From Acidilutibacter cellobiosedens (lineage in GTDB: Bacteria > Bacillota > Clostridia > Tissierellales > Acidilutibacteraceae): a stretch of 64,000 nt of DNA. The position numbers and the translations under genes are program-made. Below are positions 53,073 to 62,676 of the stretch, in pieces. Position 1 is the first letter of the stretch; the number at the start of each line of letters is the position of its first letter. The notes beneath the pieces are model-generated. The model saw nothing but the letters and a program-made list of their open reading frames with translations. It ran no database searches and was not told where the DNA came from. The DNA lies in the NCBI RefSeq assembly GCF_004103715.1, contig NZ_CP035282.1:2718673-2782672 (forward strand), given 5' to 3'.

Positions 53073-54764
53073 TTAATTGCTACTTGCAATTTTTTCTCCT
53101 TTAACAGTATAATTAATTACCTCCCAAATGTCTGGCTCTTCAAAGCCTTTTCTCCAAGAAGAAATTCCTTTTAAATTATATTTTGCTACAAGGTCAGATT
53201 TTAGCTTTACAGATTTTTTATCCTCTATCCAAATCCTATATCTCTTCCCAGCCTTTGCATATTCTATATAATTCTGACCATAATTACTTAACCAAACAGG
53301 TTTGCAGTCATTCTCCATAATTATTTTATTTACAGCCTTCATAGAAAGTGTTTTTGATTTTACACTTATATTGCCTTTTGTATCTTTTGCTTCCTCCCAT
53401 TGCCTTGTATAAAATGGAATTCCCAATATAAGCTTTTCTCCTGGAATTCCGGACTTAATAGTATCTGTTATGCCTTTGGTTACCCAATTAATAGATGCTA
53501 CCGGACCGCTTAATTTACTATCTCCGGGAGTTTCATCGTAAGCCATTAACATGCAATAGTCTACAATTTTGCCCAATTTTTGCCTGTCATAAAATTTAGA
53601 CCATGTAGGACTTGCAGATGGAACAGTTATATCTATGGAAACTGAAATATTTTGCTGTTTTAAAGTTTGCGTAAGTTCAGAAATAAAATTTGTGAACCTA
53701 TCCTTATCTTCATAATACACATTTTCAAAATCAATATTTATGCCATCCAAATTGTATATGCTCGAATATATCAATAACTGATTTATAATATTTTTCTTAG
53801 CATCAGAACTTTTTAATATTTTGCTGGTTAACTCCTTATCAAAATTATTGTCTATTAATGCCCAAACTTTATAGCCCTTGTTATGAGCATTTTCCACATA
53901 TTTATAATCTCCTTTATTCAAAATATATCCTTTGTCATTTATCACGGAAAACCAAGTAGGGACTATAACATCCAGTCCGTCTATTTTATCTTCATCACCA
54001 GTATCTGGAGTCATATCTGTTATCTGATCCCATACAATATTTATTTTCCCTTTGGGAGAATAGTTTTCTCTTAGAGTATTAAGTTTTAAATCATTATTGT
54101 AAACTTCCCATCCTAATTGAAGTTCATCTTTTTTTATAAAGCCAACTTCTCCTTGCTTTGTCCTAACTTTGTAATCATTTCCCTTTTCATCAAAAATAAA
54201 TACCTTTTCTCCTTTATTTATATATCTTATAGTTGGAATATAAAAGAAAAATTTATTGTAAGGGGACTTTAATTTTGTCTTATTAACAGTTTTCCCTATC
54301 ATTTGCTTGTCCTTTATTTTGTCTAAAATCAGAATATTTGAATCCTTTATATAAGAAGAGCTTATTCCCAATATTTTTTCTATACCCTTAATATTTATGT
54401 AATTTACACCATCTATATTTTGGATTGGAAAATTTAATGATACTCCGTCCTTTATTCTATTAGAAAGCGTAAAATTTTCCAAAGTAAAAGCAGGTTTTTG
54501 TATAACTATATGTAACCTGTTCTCTTCTTCCTTTATTGAAATATCGTTATCAAAATACTTCTTCAGTATCTCAACAGGAATAAATATTCCCTTAGAATTT
54601 ACTATAGAAAGTCGTTCCCCTTCTTCATTGCCCTCTACTACCAATTTACTCTTTAAAATATCCTTCTGTTTAATATTTTCTGCACTTGTCAAGCTCAATA
54701 CGAAAAAATTAAGAATTAAAGCTAAAAACATTATCAAAGTGACAATATTTTTACTTTTTTTCAT
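53073..54764 (-). CDS. Secreted GH18 glycosidase with copper-amine-oxidase-like and SH3 domains
   Basis: A 563-residue exported protein: signal peptide (1-28, LILNFFVLSLTSA), a copper-amine-oxidase N-domain (about 40-155), an SH3-like segment (about 180-220, GEKVFIFDEKGNDYKVRTKQGEVGFIKK), then a GH18 barrel (about 230-555). The barrel has DGINIDFENV with the catalytic Glu, MLMAYDETPG and LILGIPFYTR. Related proteins in sporeformers act on peptidoglycan or spore cortex. No LysM domain is present. RBS AAGGAGG. Confidence 0.88.
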   Translation of the reverse strand: MKKSKNIVTLIMFLALILNFFVLSLTSAENIKQKDILKSKLVVEGNEEGERLSIVNSKGIFIPVEILKKYFDNDISIKEEENRLHIVIQKPAFTLENFTLSNRIKDGVSLNFPIQNIDGVNYINIKGIEKILGISSSYIKDSNILILDKIKDKQMIGKTVNKTKLKSPYNKFFFYIPTIRYINKGEKVFIFDEKGNDYKVRTKQGEVGFIKKDELQLGWEVYNNDLKLNTLRENYSPKGKINIVWDQITDMTPDTGDEDKIDGLDVIVPTWFSVINDKGYILNKGDYKYVENAHNKGYKVWALIDNNFDKELTSKILKSSDAKKNIINQLLIYSSIYNLDGINIDFENVYYEDKDRFTNFISELTQTLKQQNISVSIDITVPSASPTWSKFYDRQKLGKIVDYCMLMAYDETPGDSKLSGPVASINWVTKGITDTIKSGIPGEKLILGIPFYTRQWEEAKDTKGNISVKSKTLSMKAVNKIIMENDCKPVWLSNYGQNYIEYAKAGKRYRIWIEDKKSVKLKSDLVAKYNLKGISSWRKGFEEPDIWEVINYTVKGEKIASSN

Positions 54765-54963
54765 CTATCTACCCTCCTTCTAATCTTATTCCTTTTTTAA
54801 TTATATCAGTTTAATAATAATATTCCATATTAATTTTTTTCCTTTTATCTACAATAATGTTTAAGAATTATTATAATATCTAATTTTAGTTAATTATAAA
54901 TGTTATTTTTTATTTTTTATAAAAATGTAGTATAATAATGTCAAAAGGAGCGGAGGTGGAAAA

Positions 54964-56196
54964 ATGTCGAAAATATTAAATAGATTTTTAAAATATGTAA
55001 GTTATGAAACTACTTCTAATGAAGAATCTAAAACAGTTCCAAGTTCTAAAGAACAATTAGAGTTTGGAAAATATTTAGAACAAGAATTGAAGGATTTAGG
55101 CCTTTCTTCTGTTGTGTTCGATGACAAAGGATATCTATATGCAACTCTGCCATCAAATATTGATAAAACTGTTCCAACCATAGGATTTATTGCTCATATG
55201 GATACCAGCCCGGACATGTCGGGGAAAAATGTAAAACCAAAAATAATAAAAAATTATGACGGCAATAATATCCTGCTAAATAAGGATTTAAATATTATCC
55301 TTTCTCCTGAAGATTTCCCTGAAATAAAAGATTACATAGGAAAGGATATCATCACAACTGACGGAACTACTTTATTAGGTGCTGACGATAAAGCAGGAAT
55401 TGCTGAAATCGTAACAGCAATGGAATTTTTAATTGAAAATCCCAAAATTCCTCATGGCGAAATTAAAATAGGGTTCACTCCCGATGAAGAAATAGGAAGA
55501 GGTGCAGATTATTTCGATGTAAAAAAATTCGGGGCTGATTTTGCCTATACCGTTGATGGAGGAAAAATAGGAGAATTGGAGTATGAAAACTTTAACGGGG
55601 CAGAAGTAAAAATAATTATAAATGGCAGAAATGTTCATCCCGGTTCTGCTAAAAATAAAATGGTTAATTCAATGATTATAGCCATGGAATTGAATTCCCT
55701 TCTGCCTGTAAGCGAAAGACCGGAGTATACCGAAAAATATGAAGGGTTTTACCATATTACCAAAATAAATGGAAATGTGGAACAAACGGTCATTAATTAT
55801 ATCATCAGAGACCATAATAGGGAAAAATTCGAACAGAAGAAGAATTTATTTAAAAAAATAGTTGATTTTATGAATGAAAAATATGGTAATATTATTGTTA
55901 TGGAATATAAAGATCAATACTATAATATGAAAGAAAAAATAGAACCTGTGATGTATGTTGTTGACATAGCAAAAAATGCCATGAAAGAAGTATCTGTAAC
56001 TCCCTCCATTATTCCTATTAGGGGTGGTACAGACGGAGCAATGTTGTCCTTTAAGGGATTGCCTTGTCCTAACATCTTTACCGGCGGACATAATTTTCAT
56101 GGAAAATTTGAATATGTACCTGTATTTGCCATGAATAAGGCTGTTGAAACAATAATTAAAATAGCAGATTTAACCAAAGAAATATCCTTAGCCTAA
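54964..56196 (+). CDS. pepT: Peptidase T (tripeptide aminopeptidase)
   Basis: A 410-residue M20 metallopeptidase removing the N-terminal residue of tripeptides, useful in peptide fermentation. Zinc ligands are visible: His in [14 protein letters not shown], Asp in [12 protein letters not shown], Glu pair in [10 protein letters not shown], Asp in AYTVDGG and the C-terminal His in [15 protein letters not shown]. The start ATG has GGAGGTGG at 4-5 nt. A -10-like TATAAT (54931-54936) lies 28 nt upstream but lacks a matching -35. Confidence 0.95.
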   Translation: MSKILNRFLKYVSYETTSNEESKTVPSSKEQLEFGKYLEQELKDLGLSSVVFDDKGYLYATLPSNIDKTVPTIGFIAHMDTSPDMSGKNVKPKIIKNYDGNNILLNKDLNIILSPEDFPEIKDYIGKDIITTDGTTLLGADDKAGIAEIVTAMEFLIENPKIPHGEIKIGFTPDEEIGRGADYFDVKKFGADFAYTVDGGKIGELEYENFNGAEVKIIINGRNVHPGSAKNKMVNSMIIAMELNSLLPVSERPEYTEKYEGFYHITKINGNVEQTVINYIIRDHNREKFEQKKNLFKKIVDFMNEKYGNIIVMEYKDQYYNMKEKIEPVMYVVDIAKNAMKEVSVTPSIIPIRGGTDGAMLSFKGLPCPNIFTGGHNFHGKFEYVPVFAMNKAVETIIKIADLTKEISLA

Positions 56197-56209
56197 GCTG
56201 AGGATATTT

Positions 56210-57232
56210 TTATATTACAATTTTTTTTCTTCTCCTAATTAAATGATCTATAAAAGTAACAAATCCTGTAATTAAAATTTTCAAATAATAGTTTATAGCT
56301 CTCCATAGAATTAAGGAATGTAATATTAAGTTCTTGGTAAATATTGGCTTAAACAAGAGGTAATACCCTCCTTCCGAAGCACCTATACTCCCCGGAGTCG
56401 GCATAAAAACCGCCACCAAATATACAATAGACTGAACGGCTATAACATCCAGATATGCTGCTTTTCTAAGGTGCATGGATAAATAAACAAAATAAGTTAC
56501 ACTTAAATCAAAAGTTATCTGAATTGTTGAAAGTAAGAAAAGCCCCAAATTATTATTTCTGTTTCTTTTAATTTTTTCCGCACTAATTTCATATTCTTCC
56601 ACGAACTTTTCTATCTTGTATTTATATTTCTCTAAATTTTTCATAATTTTGATCTTACTTAAAAATTTATATAAAGTTAAAACTATGGGTTTTATCCAAC
56701 TTGGCTTATAAAATAATAAAGTTATACCTATCAGTACTACTACATATAAGAATAATCCAAATATTGCAAAAGGCAACACTGATTTTGCATTAACGGATAC
56801 AAAATTAAATTTGAAAATAAACATTATTAAATAGTAAAGCGTTACTGCTGCTTGGTATATTACGAATTTATTAAATAATATAAGAGAACTCTTTGATACC
56901 GGTATGGAATCCTTAGACATCAAATATATCTGCGCTGGTTGTCCTCCCGCAGAAAATGGAGTAATAGCACTATAATACTGCCCAACTAACGAAAATCTAA
57001 AAGATTTTAAAAATTTTACCTTGCCATAAATCTTGTTAGTTAAAACATTTAATATAATTCCGTCTAAAGCCCAGTTTCCAAACATCAGCAATACGGCCAC
57101 AATCAAATATTTAGTATTAGCAGCAATTATTACTTCAGGAAAGTCTTTTAAATCTTTATTAATAAATATAAATATTAAAAAAAAAGCTATAACCAATACT
57201 AAAGATACATTATTCCTTCTATTCTTATTCAT
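56210..57232 (-). CDS. UPF0104/YbhN-type membrane protein (lysyl-PG synthase TM-domain-like)
   Basis: A 340-residue protein with about eight membrane helices and the PF03706 pattern: FRFSLVGQYYSAITPFSAGGQPAQIYLMSKDSIP and FMPTPGSIGASEGGYYLLF near the end. This family includes the flippase part of MprF and AglD-like proteins. No synthetase domain is attached. Role unknown. The site before the ATG is weak (AAAGGA, 9 nt). Confidence 0.82.
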   Translation of the reverse strand: MNKNRRNNVSLVLVIAFFLIFIFINKDLKDFPEVIIAANTKYLIVAVLLMFGNWALDGIILNVLTNKIYGKVKFLKSFRFSLVGQYYSAITPFSAGGQPAQIYLMSKDSIPVSKSSLILFNKFVIYQAAVTLYYLIMFIFKFNFVSVNAKSVLPFAIFGLFLYVVVLIGITLLFYKPSWIKPIVLTLYKFLSKIKIMKNLEKYKYKIEKFVEEYEISAEKIKRNRNNNLGLFLLSTIQITFDLSVTYFVYLSMHLRKAAYLDVIAVQSIVYLVAVFMPTPGSIGASEGGYYLLFKPIFTKNLILHSLILWRAINYYLKILITGFVTFIDHLIRRRKKIVI

Positions 57233-57295
57233 GGCATTTCATCCTTTAATTTAATAGAATTTATATGTTATGCTATATTATAACACTGTTTTATA

Positions 57296-58138
57296 TTATT
57301 TACAAAGGGATTTCTTCTCTTCAATGTAATTCTTAACTAAATTTAAATATCCATCTTGTATGGCCTTTATTAAATTATTGTCTGCGGAACTATATTTCTT
57401 ATCATCTATAGAAGATATAGGCAGTACATTTACTGAAGTACCGGACATAAAGCCTCCGTCTATTTTATCTAAATCCTTTATATTGATATTTTCTTCCACG
57501 ACATCAATATTTAATTCTTTACAAACATTTATTATATGTTTTCTCGTGACTCCCAGAAGAACCTCTCCTTTAGGAGCTGTAAACACTTTTTCCCCTCTTA
57601 CAAAGAACATATTAGACCTGCTTCCTTCGGTAATATATCCTTCTTTATTTACCAGAAGAGCTTCAAATGCATTCATTTCTTTTATCTTTTTATTAACTTC
57701 ATCTTTGAATGAAACATTCAACACCTTAGCATTAGGATTTTTTCTTTCATAATGATAAAGTATTGTATGTATTCCTTCTCTATATACCTTTTCATCAGGG
57801 TAGTAACTTTCAATAAAATACGCTAAAAATGTCTCCTTCTTTCCTTCTTCATAGGCCGAAAGAAGTTTTACATTTAAATTCTTTACATTATTCGCTTCTA
57901 TTAGCTTCTTAATGTCCCCTATTATTTCCTGATCTTTTCTGAATATAGTTTTGCCCACTATTTCCGCAGATCTTCTCATTCTTTTCACATGCTCCTCAAA
58001 AAAAAGGGGTATTCCGTCCATTATTCTGATAACTTCATATATGGGAGAAATTTTTATAGTATCAAATACTCTCATATCATCGGTAGATATTATTTCTCCA
58101 TTAATAATAAAGTAATTCTTTACTGCTTCCTTGTTCAT
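57296..58138 (-). CDS. Class IV PLP aminotransferase
   Basis: A 280-residue class IV enzyme, the family of branched-chain and D-amino acid aminotransferases and aminodeoxychorismate lyase. The substrate-phosphate region is ALLVNKEGYITEGSRSNMFFVRG, with GEVLLGVTRKHII and GFMSGTSVNVLPI following; the PLP Lys is probably the one in VSFKDEVNKK. The role among these is not determined. RBS AAGGGGGA. Confidence 0.83.
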   Translation of the reverse strand: MNKEAVKNYFIINGEIISTDDMRVFDTIKISPIYEVIRIMDGIPLFFEEHVKRMRRSAEIVGKTIFRKDQEIIGDIKKLIEANNVKNLNVKLLSAYEEGKKETFLAYFIESYYPDEKVYREGIHTILYHYERKNPNAKVLNVSFKDEVNKKIKEMNAFEALLVNKEGYITEGSRSNMFFVRGEKVFTAPKGEVLLGVTRKHIINVCKELNIDVVEENINIKDLDKIDGGFMSGTSVNVLPISSIDDKKYSSADNNLIKAIQDGYLNLVKNYIEEKKSLCK

Positions 58139-58169
58139 AGTTTAAAATCCCCCTTACAATTTCTAATTT

Positions 58170-58946
58170 TTATTCTTCTATATCCTTGATATTTTGTAAT
58201 ATTATATCTCTTTTAATCTTAAGCAAATTATTATTTCCAACATTTATTGCCTCTTTCATATCCTGAAGAGACAGTACTAATTTTTCAAATATCTTCATTT
58301 TTTTTTGATCATCCTCAATTTTTTGTCTTAAACCCGCAGTATATTCTTCAGTCATATCCAGAAGATCCTTTGCCTTTTCCAATTCATTATTTTCTCCCGC
58401 AAGATAGCTTTGATACACATAATACTTTATTCTTGATGTTTCTCCTCTGAATTCATCTTTATAAAGCTCTAAAAAAGGAGAAAAATCAAACAGCGCCTTA
58501 CTCCCATAATTAATTATATCCTTATTTTCTCTGTTTTCTACAGCAACGGTAAGGCCATTGAGACTATTTTTAAATTTTAAAATATATTCACTCGTAGCTC
58601 CACGTTCCATTATTTCTTTTTCATACTTGTTCCAAGATTCATGGCTATCCTTTATTTTGGAATTTATCTCTTCCCAGGCTTTTTTTATCTCTTCCTTCTT
58701 TTTTTCCTTCTCCTTAAGTATATCTGCTTCAATCAAACTTGTACTTTCATTAAAAGTTGCTGAAAGTTTTCCTGCTTTTTCTACATCTATTATTATATCA
58801 TTAATATTCTCAACAATTCTATATAAACCTTCAGAAGCTTTATCGCTTTTTTCATAAGTTGTAGGTTTTTGATTTTGCCTAACTTGACAAGAAGTAGAAC
58901 TAACAATTATAATCATTAAAATTAAAACAATAAAACCTTTTTTCAT
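58170..58946 (-). CDS. Putative lipoprotein, unknown function
   Basis: A 258-residue protein: short signal peptide and Cys in VSSTSC (about residue 20, an unusual lipobox), then mostly helical sequence with heptad-like Glu/Lys-rich stretches, probably coiled-coil. The ATG at 58946 has AGGTGG at 5 nt; a longer frame starts at 58976. It lies between the aminotransferase and the cardiolipin synthase genes on the same strand. No recognised family. Confidence 0.55.
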   Translation of the reverse strand: MKKGFIVLILMIIIVSSTSCQVRQNQKPTTYEKSDKASEGLYRIVENINDIIIDVEKAGKLSATFNESTSLIEADILKEKEKKKEEIKKAWEEINSKIKDSHESWNKYEKEIMERGATSEYILKFKNSLNGLTVAVENRENKDIINYGSKALFDFSPFLELYKDEFRGETSRIKYYVYQSYLAGENNELEKAKDLLDMTEEYTAGLRQKIEDDQKKMKIFEKLVLSLQDMKEAINVGNNNLLKIKRDIILQNIKDIEE

Positions 58947-58992
58947 AGTCACCACCTCATTATTTATTATTTCCAAAGGCGGTTATTTTATG

Positions 58993-60459
58993 TTACAAAA
59001 TAGGTGAAAGTAATCTCGATATGGATTCCTTAAATTTTATGATAAAGGATCTTTTCTCGTATTCTTCCATGGTTATTTCCTTACAAAAATTCAAATCATC
59101 AATAAATTTATCTGTTATTTTTTTATTTATTTCTTCATCGTACATAAATGCATTTACTTCAAAATTCAGCTCGAAACTTCTTATGTCTAAATTTGCACTA
59201 CCTACAGAGGAGAGTACATCATCCGAAATAACTACTTTACTATGAATAAAACCGTTATTGTATATATAAAATCTTACTCCTGCTTTTAAAAGCTCCCCCA
59301 TATATGATAAACTTGCCCAATACACAAAGGGATGGTCTGGTTTCGACGGAATTATAATTCTTACATCTATCCCAGACAATGCGGCAATTTTTAAAGATTC
59401 CAATATACTATCATCTGGAATAAAATAGGGAGTCTGAATATAAACTTTTTGCCTTGCATTACTAATCATTTTAAAATATCCGTCTTTAATACTGCTCCAT
59501 TTAGAATCAGGGCCGCTTGATACTATTTGGATACTGGTTTTCCCCTTTGGTTCTAACTCAGGAAAATATTTCCTGTCAAACTGGAATTCTTCTTTAGAAG
59601 CAAATCTCCAATCAAGTAAGAATCTCCATTCAAGTCCTGTAATAGCTTCTCCCTCTATTTTTAAATGAGTATCCCTCCAAAATCCAAATCTCTTTGAAAG
59701 CCCCAGATATTCATCTCCGATATTAAATCCTCCTATAAAAGCTTCTTTTCCGTCGATAACACAAATTTTCCTGTGATTCCTATAATTAATTCTCAAATTA
59801 AACAAACCAAAAGACGGAAAAAATACTCCTATTTTTCCTCCCCCATCAACTAATTCTTTCCCGAAATCCTTAGGAAGATGTCTTCCTCCCATTCCGTCGT
59901 ACAGAAGTTTCACTTCAACTCCGGCTTTCGCCTTATCGGTAAGAATCTTCATTATCTTTTTACCGATATTATCATTTCTTATAATATAATATTCCATATG
60001 AATAAATTCTTCTGCCTTTTCCAAACTATCTATCAGTGCCTTAAATTTATCTTGCCCGCTAAAATATACTTCCACTTTATTATTCTGAAAATAAATAGAT
60101 TCGCTGGCAGCAAGATGATATTGAATTAAATCCTGATGCTCCTTAATTTCAGGATCATCAAAATTTAGCTGATTCCTTTGAATATTCCTTTCCTGATTTC
60201 TCACAAGATCTCTGATATATTTATCCTCCTCTTCCTTTAACTTAAACATATTTCTCTTTTTTAAATCCTGCCCAGCAAGCAAATAAAATATAAATCCAAT
60301 ACCAGGAAGAAAGAAAAATATCATCAACCATAACCAAGTTGACTTTGGATCTCTTCTTTCAAAAAAAACTACCAATATAGCCAGCAAAATATTAATCCAT
60401 AATATATTTTTTAATATCCATATTATTATAGATATTACTGTAGATATAAAGTTTTCCAC
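58993..60459 (-). CDS. cls: Cardiolipin synthase
   Basis: A 488-residue membrane enzyme joining two phosphatidylglycerols to cardiolipin. Two N-terminal helices (about 8-30, 38-60) precede two PLD domains with intact HKD motifs: NYRNHRKICVIDGKEAFIGG and FIHSKVVISDDVLSSVGSANLD. The start is a GTG with GGAGG 7 nt upstream; no in-frame ATG fits better. Length fits family. Confidence 0.92.
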   Translation of the reverse strand: MENFISTVISIIIWILKNILWINILLAILVVFFERRDPKSTWLWLMIFFFLPGIGFIFYLLAGQDLKKRNMFKLKEEEDKYIRDLVRNQERNIQRNQLNFDDPEIKEHQDLIQYHLAASESIYFQNNKVEVYFSGQDKFKALIDSLEKAEEFIHMEYYIIRNDNIGKKIMKILTDKAKAGVEVKLLYDGMGGRHLPKDFGKELVDGGGKIGVFFPSFGLFNLRINYRNHRKICVIDGKEAFIGGFNIGDEYLGLSKRFGFWRDTHLKIEGEAITGLEWRFLLDWRFASKEEFQFDRKYFPELEPKGKTSIQIVSSGPDSKWSSIKDGYFKMISNARQKVYIQTPYFIPDDSILESLKIAALSGIDVRIIIPSKPDHPFVYWASLSYMGELLKAGVRFYIYNNGFIHSKVVISDDVLSSVGSANLDIRSFELNFEVNAFMYDEEINKKITDKFIDDLNFCKEITMEEYEKRSFIIKFKESISRLLSPIL

Positions 60460-60520
60460 ATCATCCCCTCCCTCTCGCTTTTATTCATGGCAATATTTAG
60501 TATATACCCAACCAAAATAT

Positions 60521-60630
60521 AAAAAAAGGCTTTTGTTAAAAAAATAATATATTGAGGAAGCCTTTTTTTAAACCCATTTATGGAAAGCTTACATTAAGGT
60601 ATATTATGATTTACCTATGGGTTATAAAAA
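60521..60630. repeat. Intergenic repeat, copy C (fullest copy)
   Basis: Two parts. The first matches copies A and B: stem AAAAAAAGGC / GCCTTTTTTT with loop containing ATTGAGGAA. The second, 60569-60630, matches B and D: AACCCATTTATGGAAAG..ACATTAAGG..GGGTTATAAAAAA. AACCCAT (60571-60577) pairs with ATGGGTT (60617-60623), making a second hairpin. It lies between typA and cls. Confidence 0.8.
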
Positions 60631-60663
60631 ATAAGGAACATTAAAAAATGTTCCTTATTTTTT
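60626..60663 (-). terminator. Terminator overlapping the typA stop codon
   Basis: A 17-bp stem AAAAAATAAGGAACATT / AATGTTCCTTATTTTTT with a 4-nt loop and a minus-strand TTTTTTATAAC tail. The stop codon of typA (60655-60657) lies inside the right arm, so the end of the reading frame and the terminator are fused. Confidence 0.85.
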
Positions 60664-62484
60664 ATTTTTTTGAGATTTATACCTTAATGAACTGTTTAAT
60701 ATTCTTTTTCTTATTCTTAAACTTTTCGGAGTTATTTCTATGAGTTCATCATCTTCTATAAATTCCAAAGCTTCTTCCAAAGACATAATATCCGGAGGAG
60801 ACAATTTTAATGCATCATCTGAATTAGACGATCTTATATTGGTTTGTTGTTTTTTTCTGCAAACATTAACTTCTATATCGTTTCCCTTAGGATTCGCGCC
60901 TACGACCATTCCTTCATAAACTTTCTCAGCCGGCTGTAAAAACAAAACTCCCCTTTCCTGAGCAGAATATAAACCGTATCCCGTAGCTTCTCCGGTTTCA
61001 CATGCAATAAGGGATCCCTGACTTCTTCTGGGAATATCTCCCTTATATGGTTCATATCCCTTAAACACGGAATTCATTATTCCATTGCCTTTGGTATCGG
61101 TCATAAACTCCTGTCTATAACCTATAAGCCCTCTTGCCGGAATGAAAAACTCCAACCTCGCATATCCTCCGTTGGATTCCTTCATATTAACAAGTTCTCC
61201 CTTTCTTCTTCCCAGCTTCTCTATGACTATTCCTATAAAATCCTCAGGAACATCAATTGTTACATTTTCTATAGGTTCATTCTTCTTTCCGTTTATGGTT
61301 TTAAACAAAACTTCCGGTTTGGATACTTGAAACTCGTATCCCTCTCTTCTCATGGTCTCAATCAGCACCGATAAATGAAGTTCTCCTCTTCCCGAAACCT
61401 TAAAGGCATCTGTAGAATCCGTTTCTTCGACTCTTAAACTCATATCCGTCTGTATTTCTTTAAAAAGCCTGTTTCTCAAATGTCTCGAGGTAACAAATTT
61501 TCCTTCCTGCCCTGCGAAGGGACTGTCATTTACGGAAAAAGTCATTGATATGGTGGGCTCGGAAATTTTTACAAAGGGAAGAGGTTCCGGATTATCCACA
61601 TCACATATGGTATCACCTATGTGTATTCCTTCGACTCCCGTTACGGCAACAATACTGCCCATCTTTGCTTCCTCTACTTCTACCCTTTCCAGTCCTTCAA
61701 ATTCATATATTTTAGTTATCCTGACTTTTCTTCTCTTATCCTTATCTTCATAATTTACTATAACTGCATCTTGATTTACTCTGATGTTACCTCTGTCAAT
61801 TTTGCCTATCCCTATTCTCCCTACATAATCATTATAATCTATAGTGGATATTAATACCTGAAGAGGTCCATCATAGTCTCCGACCGGTGCGGGAATATAC
61901 CTGATTATGGTTTCAAACAAATCCGTCATATCCTTTTTTTCTTCATTAAGGTCAAGAGTCGAAGAGCCTGTTTTAGCCGAAGCAAATACAACAGGATAAT
62001 CACACTGATTTTCATCTGCTCCCAGATCAATAAATAAATCCAAAACTTCATCTACTACTTCCTTAGGCCTTGCATCAGGTCTGTCAATTTTATTGATACA
62101 TACTATTACCGGTAATTTAAGGTCTAAAGCTTTTTTTAACACAAACTTGGTTTGAGGCATTGGTCCTTCAAAAGCATCTACAAGAAGTACTATTCCATTT
62201 ACCATCTTTAATATTCTTTCCACTTCTCCGCCGAAATCCGCATGTCCGGGAGTATCCACAATATTTATTTTAATGTCCTTATAATAAATGGCTGTATTTT
62301 TGGACAGTATAGTTATTCCTCTTTCTCTTTCAATGTCATTAGAATCCATTACCCTCTCTCTTACCACTTGGTTTGCTCTGAATATTCCGCTTTGTTTGAG
62401 TAGAGCATCGACTAATGTAGTTTTTCCATGATCCACATGGGCAACTATGGCGACATTTCTTACATCGTTTCTCGTTTCCTTCAT
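60655..62484 (-). CDS. typA: Ribosome-associated GTPase TypA/BipA
   Basis: A 609-residue translational GTPase: G1 [14 protein letters not shown]3 [11 protein letters not shown]4 NKIDRPDA, followed by EF-G-like domains and the TypA-specific C-terminus ([13 protein letters not shown]). BipA associates with the ribosome under stress. The family begins MK..N(D/I)RN(V/I)AIVAHVD, supporting the ATG at 62484 over the GTG at 62496. A promoter TTGATT/TAAAAT (62558-62531, 16-nt spacer) lies upstream; a terminator overlaps its stop. Confidence 0.95.
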   Translation of the reverse strand: MKETRNDVRNVAIVAHVDHGKTTLVDALLKQSGIFRANQVVRERVMDSNDIERERGITILSKNTAIYYKDIKINIVDTPGHADFGGEVERILKMVNGIVLLVDAFEGPMPQTKFVLKKALDLKLPVIVCINKIDRPDARPKEVVDEVLDLFIDLGADENQCDYPVVFASAKTGSSTLDLNEEKKDMTDLFETIIRYIPAPVGDYDGPLQVLISTIDYNDYVGRIGIGKIDRGNIRVNQDAVIVNYEDKDKRRKVRITKIYEFEGLERVEVEEAKMGSIVAVTGVEGIHIGDTICDVDNPEPLPFVKISEPTISMTFSVNDSPFAGQEGKFVTSRHLRNRLFKEIQTDMSLRVEETDSTDAFKVSGRGELHLSVLIETMRREGYEFQVSKPEVLFKTINGKKNEPIENVTIDVPEDFIGIVIEKLGRRKGELVNMKESNGGYARLEFFIPARGLIGYRQEFMTDTKGNGIMNSVFKGYEPYKGDIPRRSQGSLIACETGEATGYGLYSAQERGVLFLQPAEKVYEGMVVGANPKGNDIEVNVCRKKQQTNIRSSNSDDALKLSPPDIMSLEEALEFIEDDELIEITPKSLRIRKRILNSSLRYKSQKNKK

Positions 62485-62530
62485 ACTTTTTACCACTTCC
62501 TAATATTTTAAGAATTTATCAACAGAATTA

Positions 62531-62558
62531 ATTTTACCACAAATCACAAAAAAATCAA
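62531..62558 (-). promoter_or_regulatory. Predicted typA promoter
   Basis: On the minus strand TTGATT (62558-62553) and TAAAAT (62536-62531) are separated by 16 nt; the -10 hexamer is one base from consensus. It lies about 47 nt before the typA ATG. Confidence 0.5.
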
Positions 62559-62579
62559 CAAAACAATAAAACAAACACA

Positions 62580-62627
62580 AATATACCTAAGATTTATTCC
62601 TTTTTCGATTAAAATCTTAGGTATATT
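62580..62627 (-). terminator. Hairpin after the FtsX-type gene
   Basis: AATATACCTAAGATTT (62580-62595) is the reverse complement of AAATCTTAGGTATATT (62612-62627) with a 16-nt loop; the minus-strand tail is TTTGTGTTTG, a weak T-run. It lies 50 nt after the stop of the gene at the right edge. Confidence 0.6.
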
Positions 62628-62676
62628 TAAAATAACTATTGGATTTTATGTTTTTTATATTAAACAACGTCCTTTT

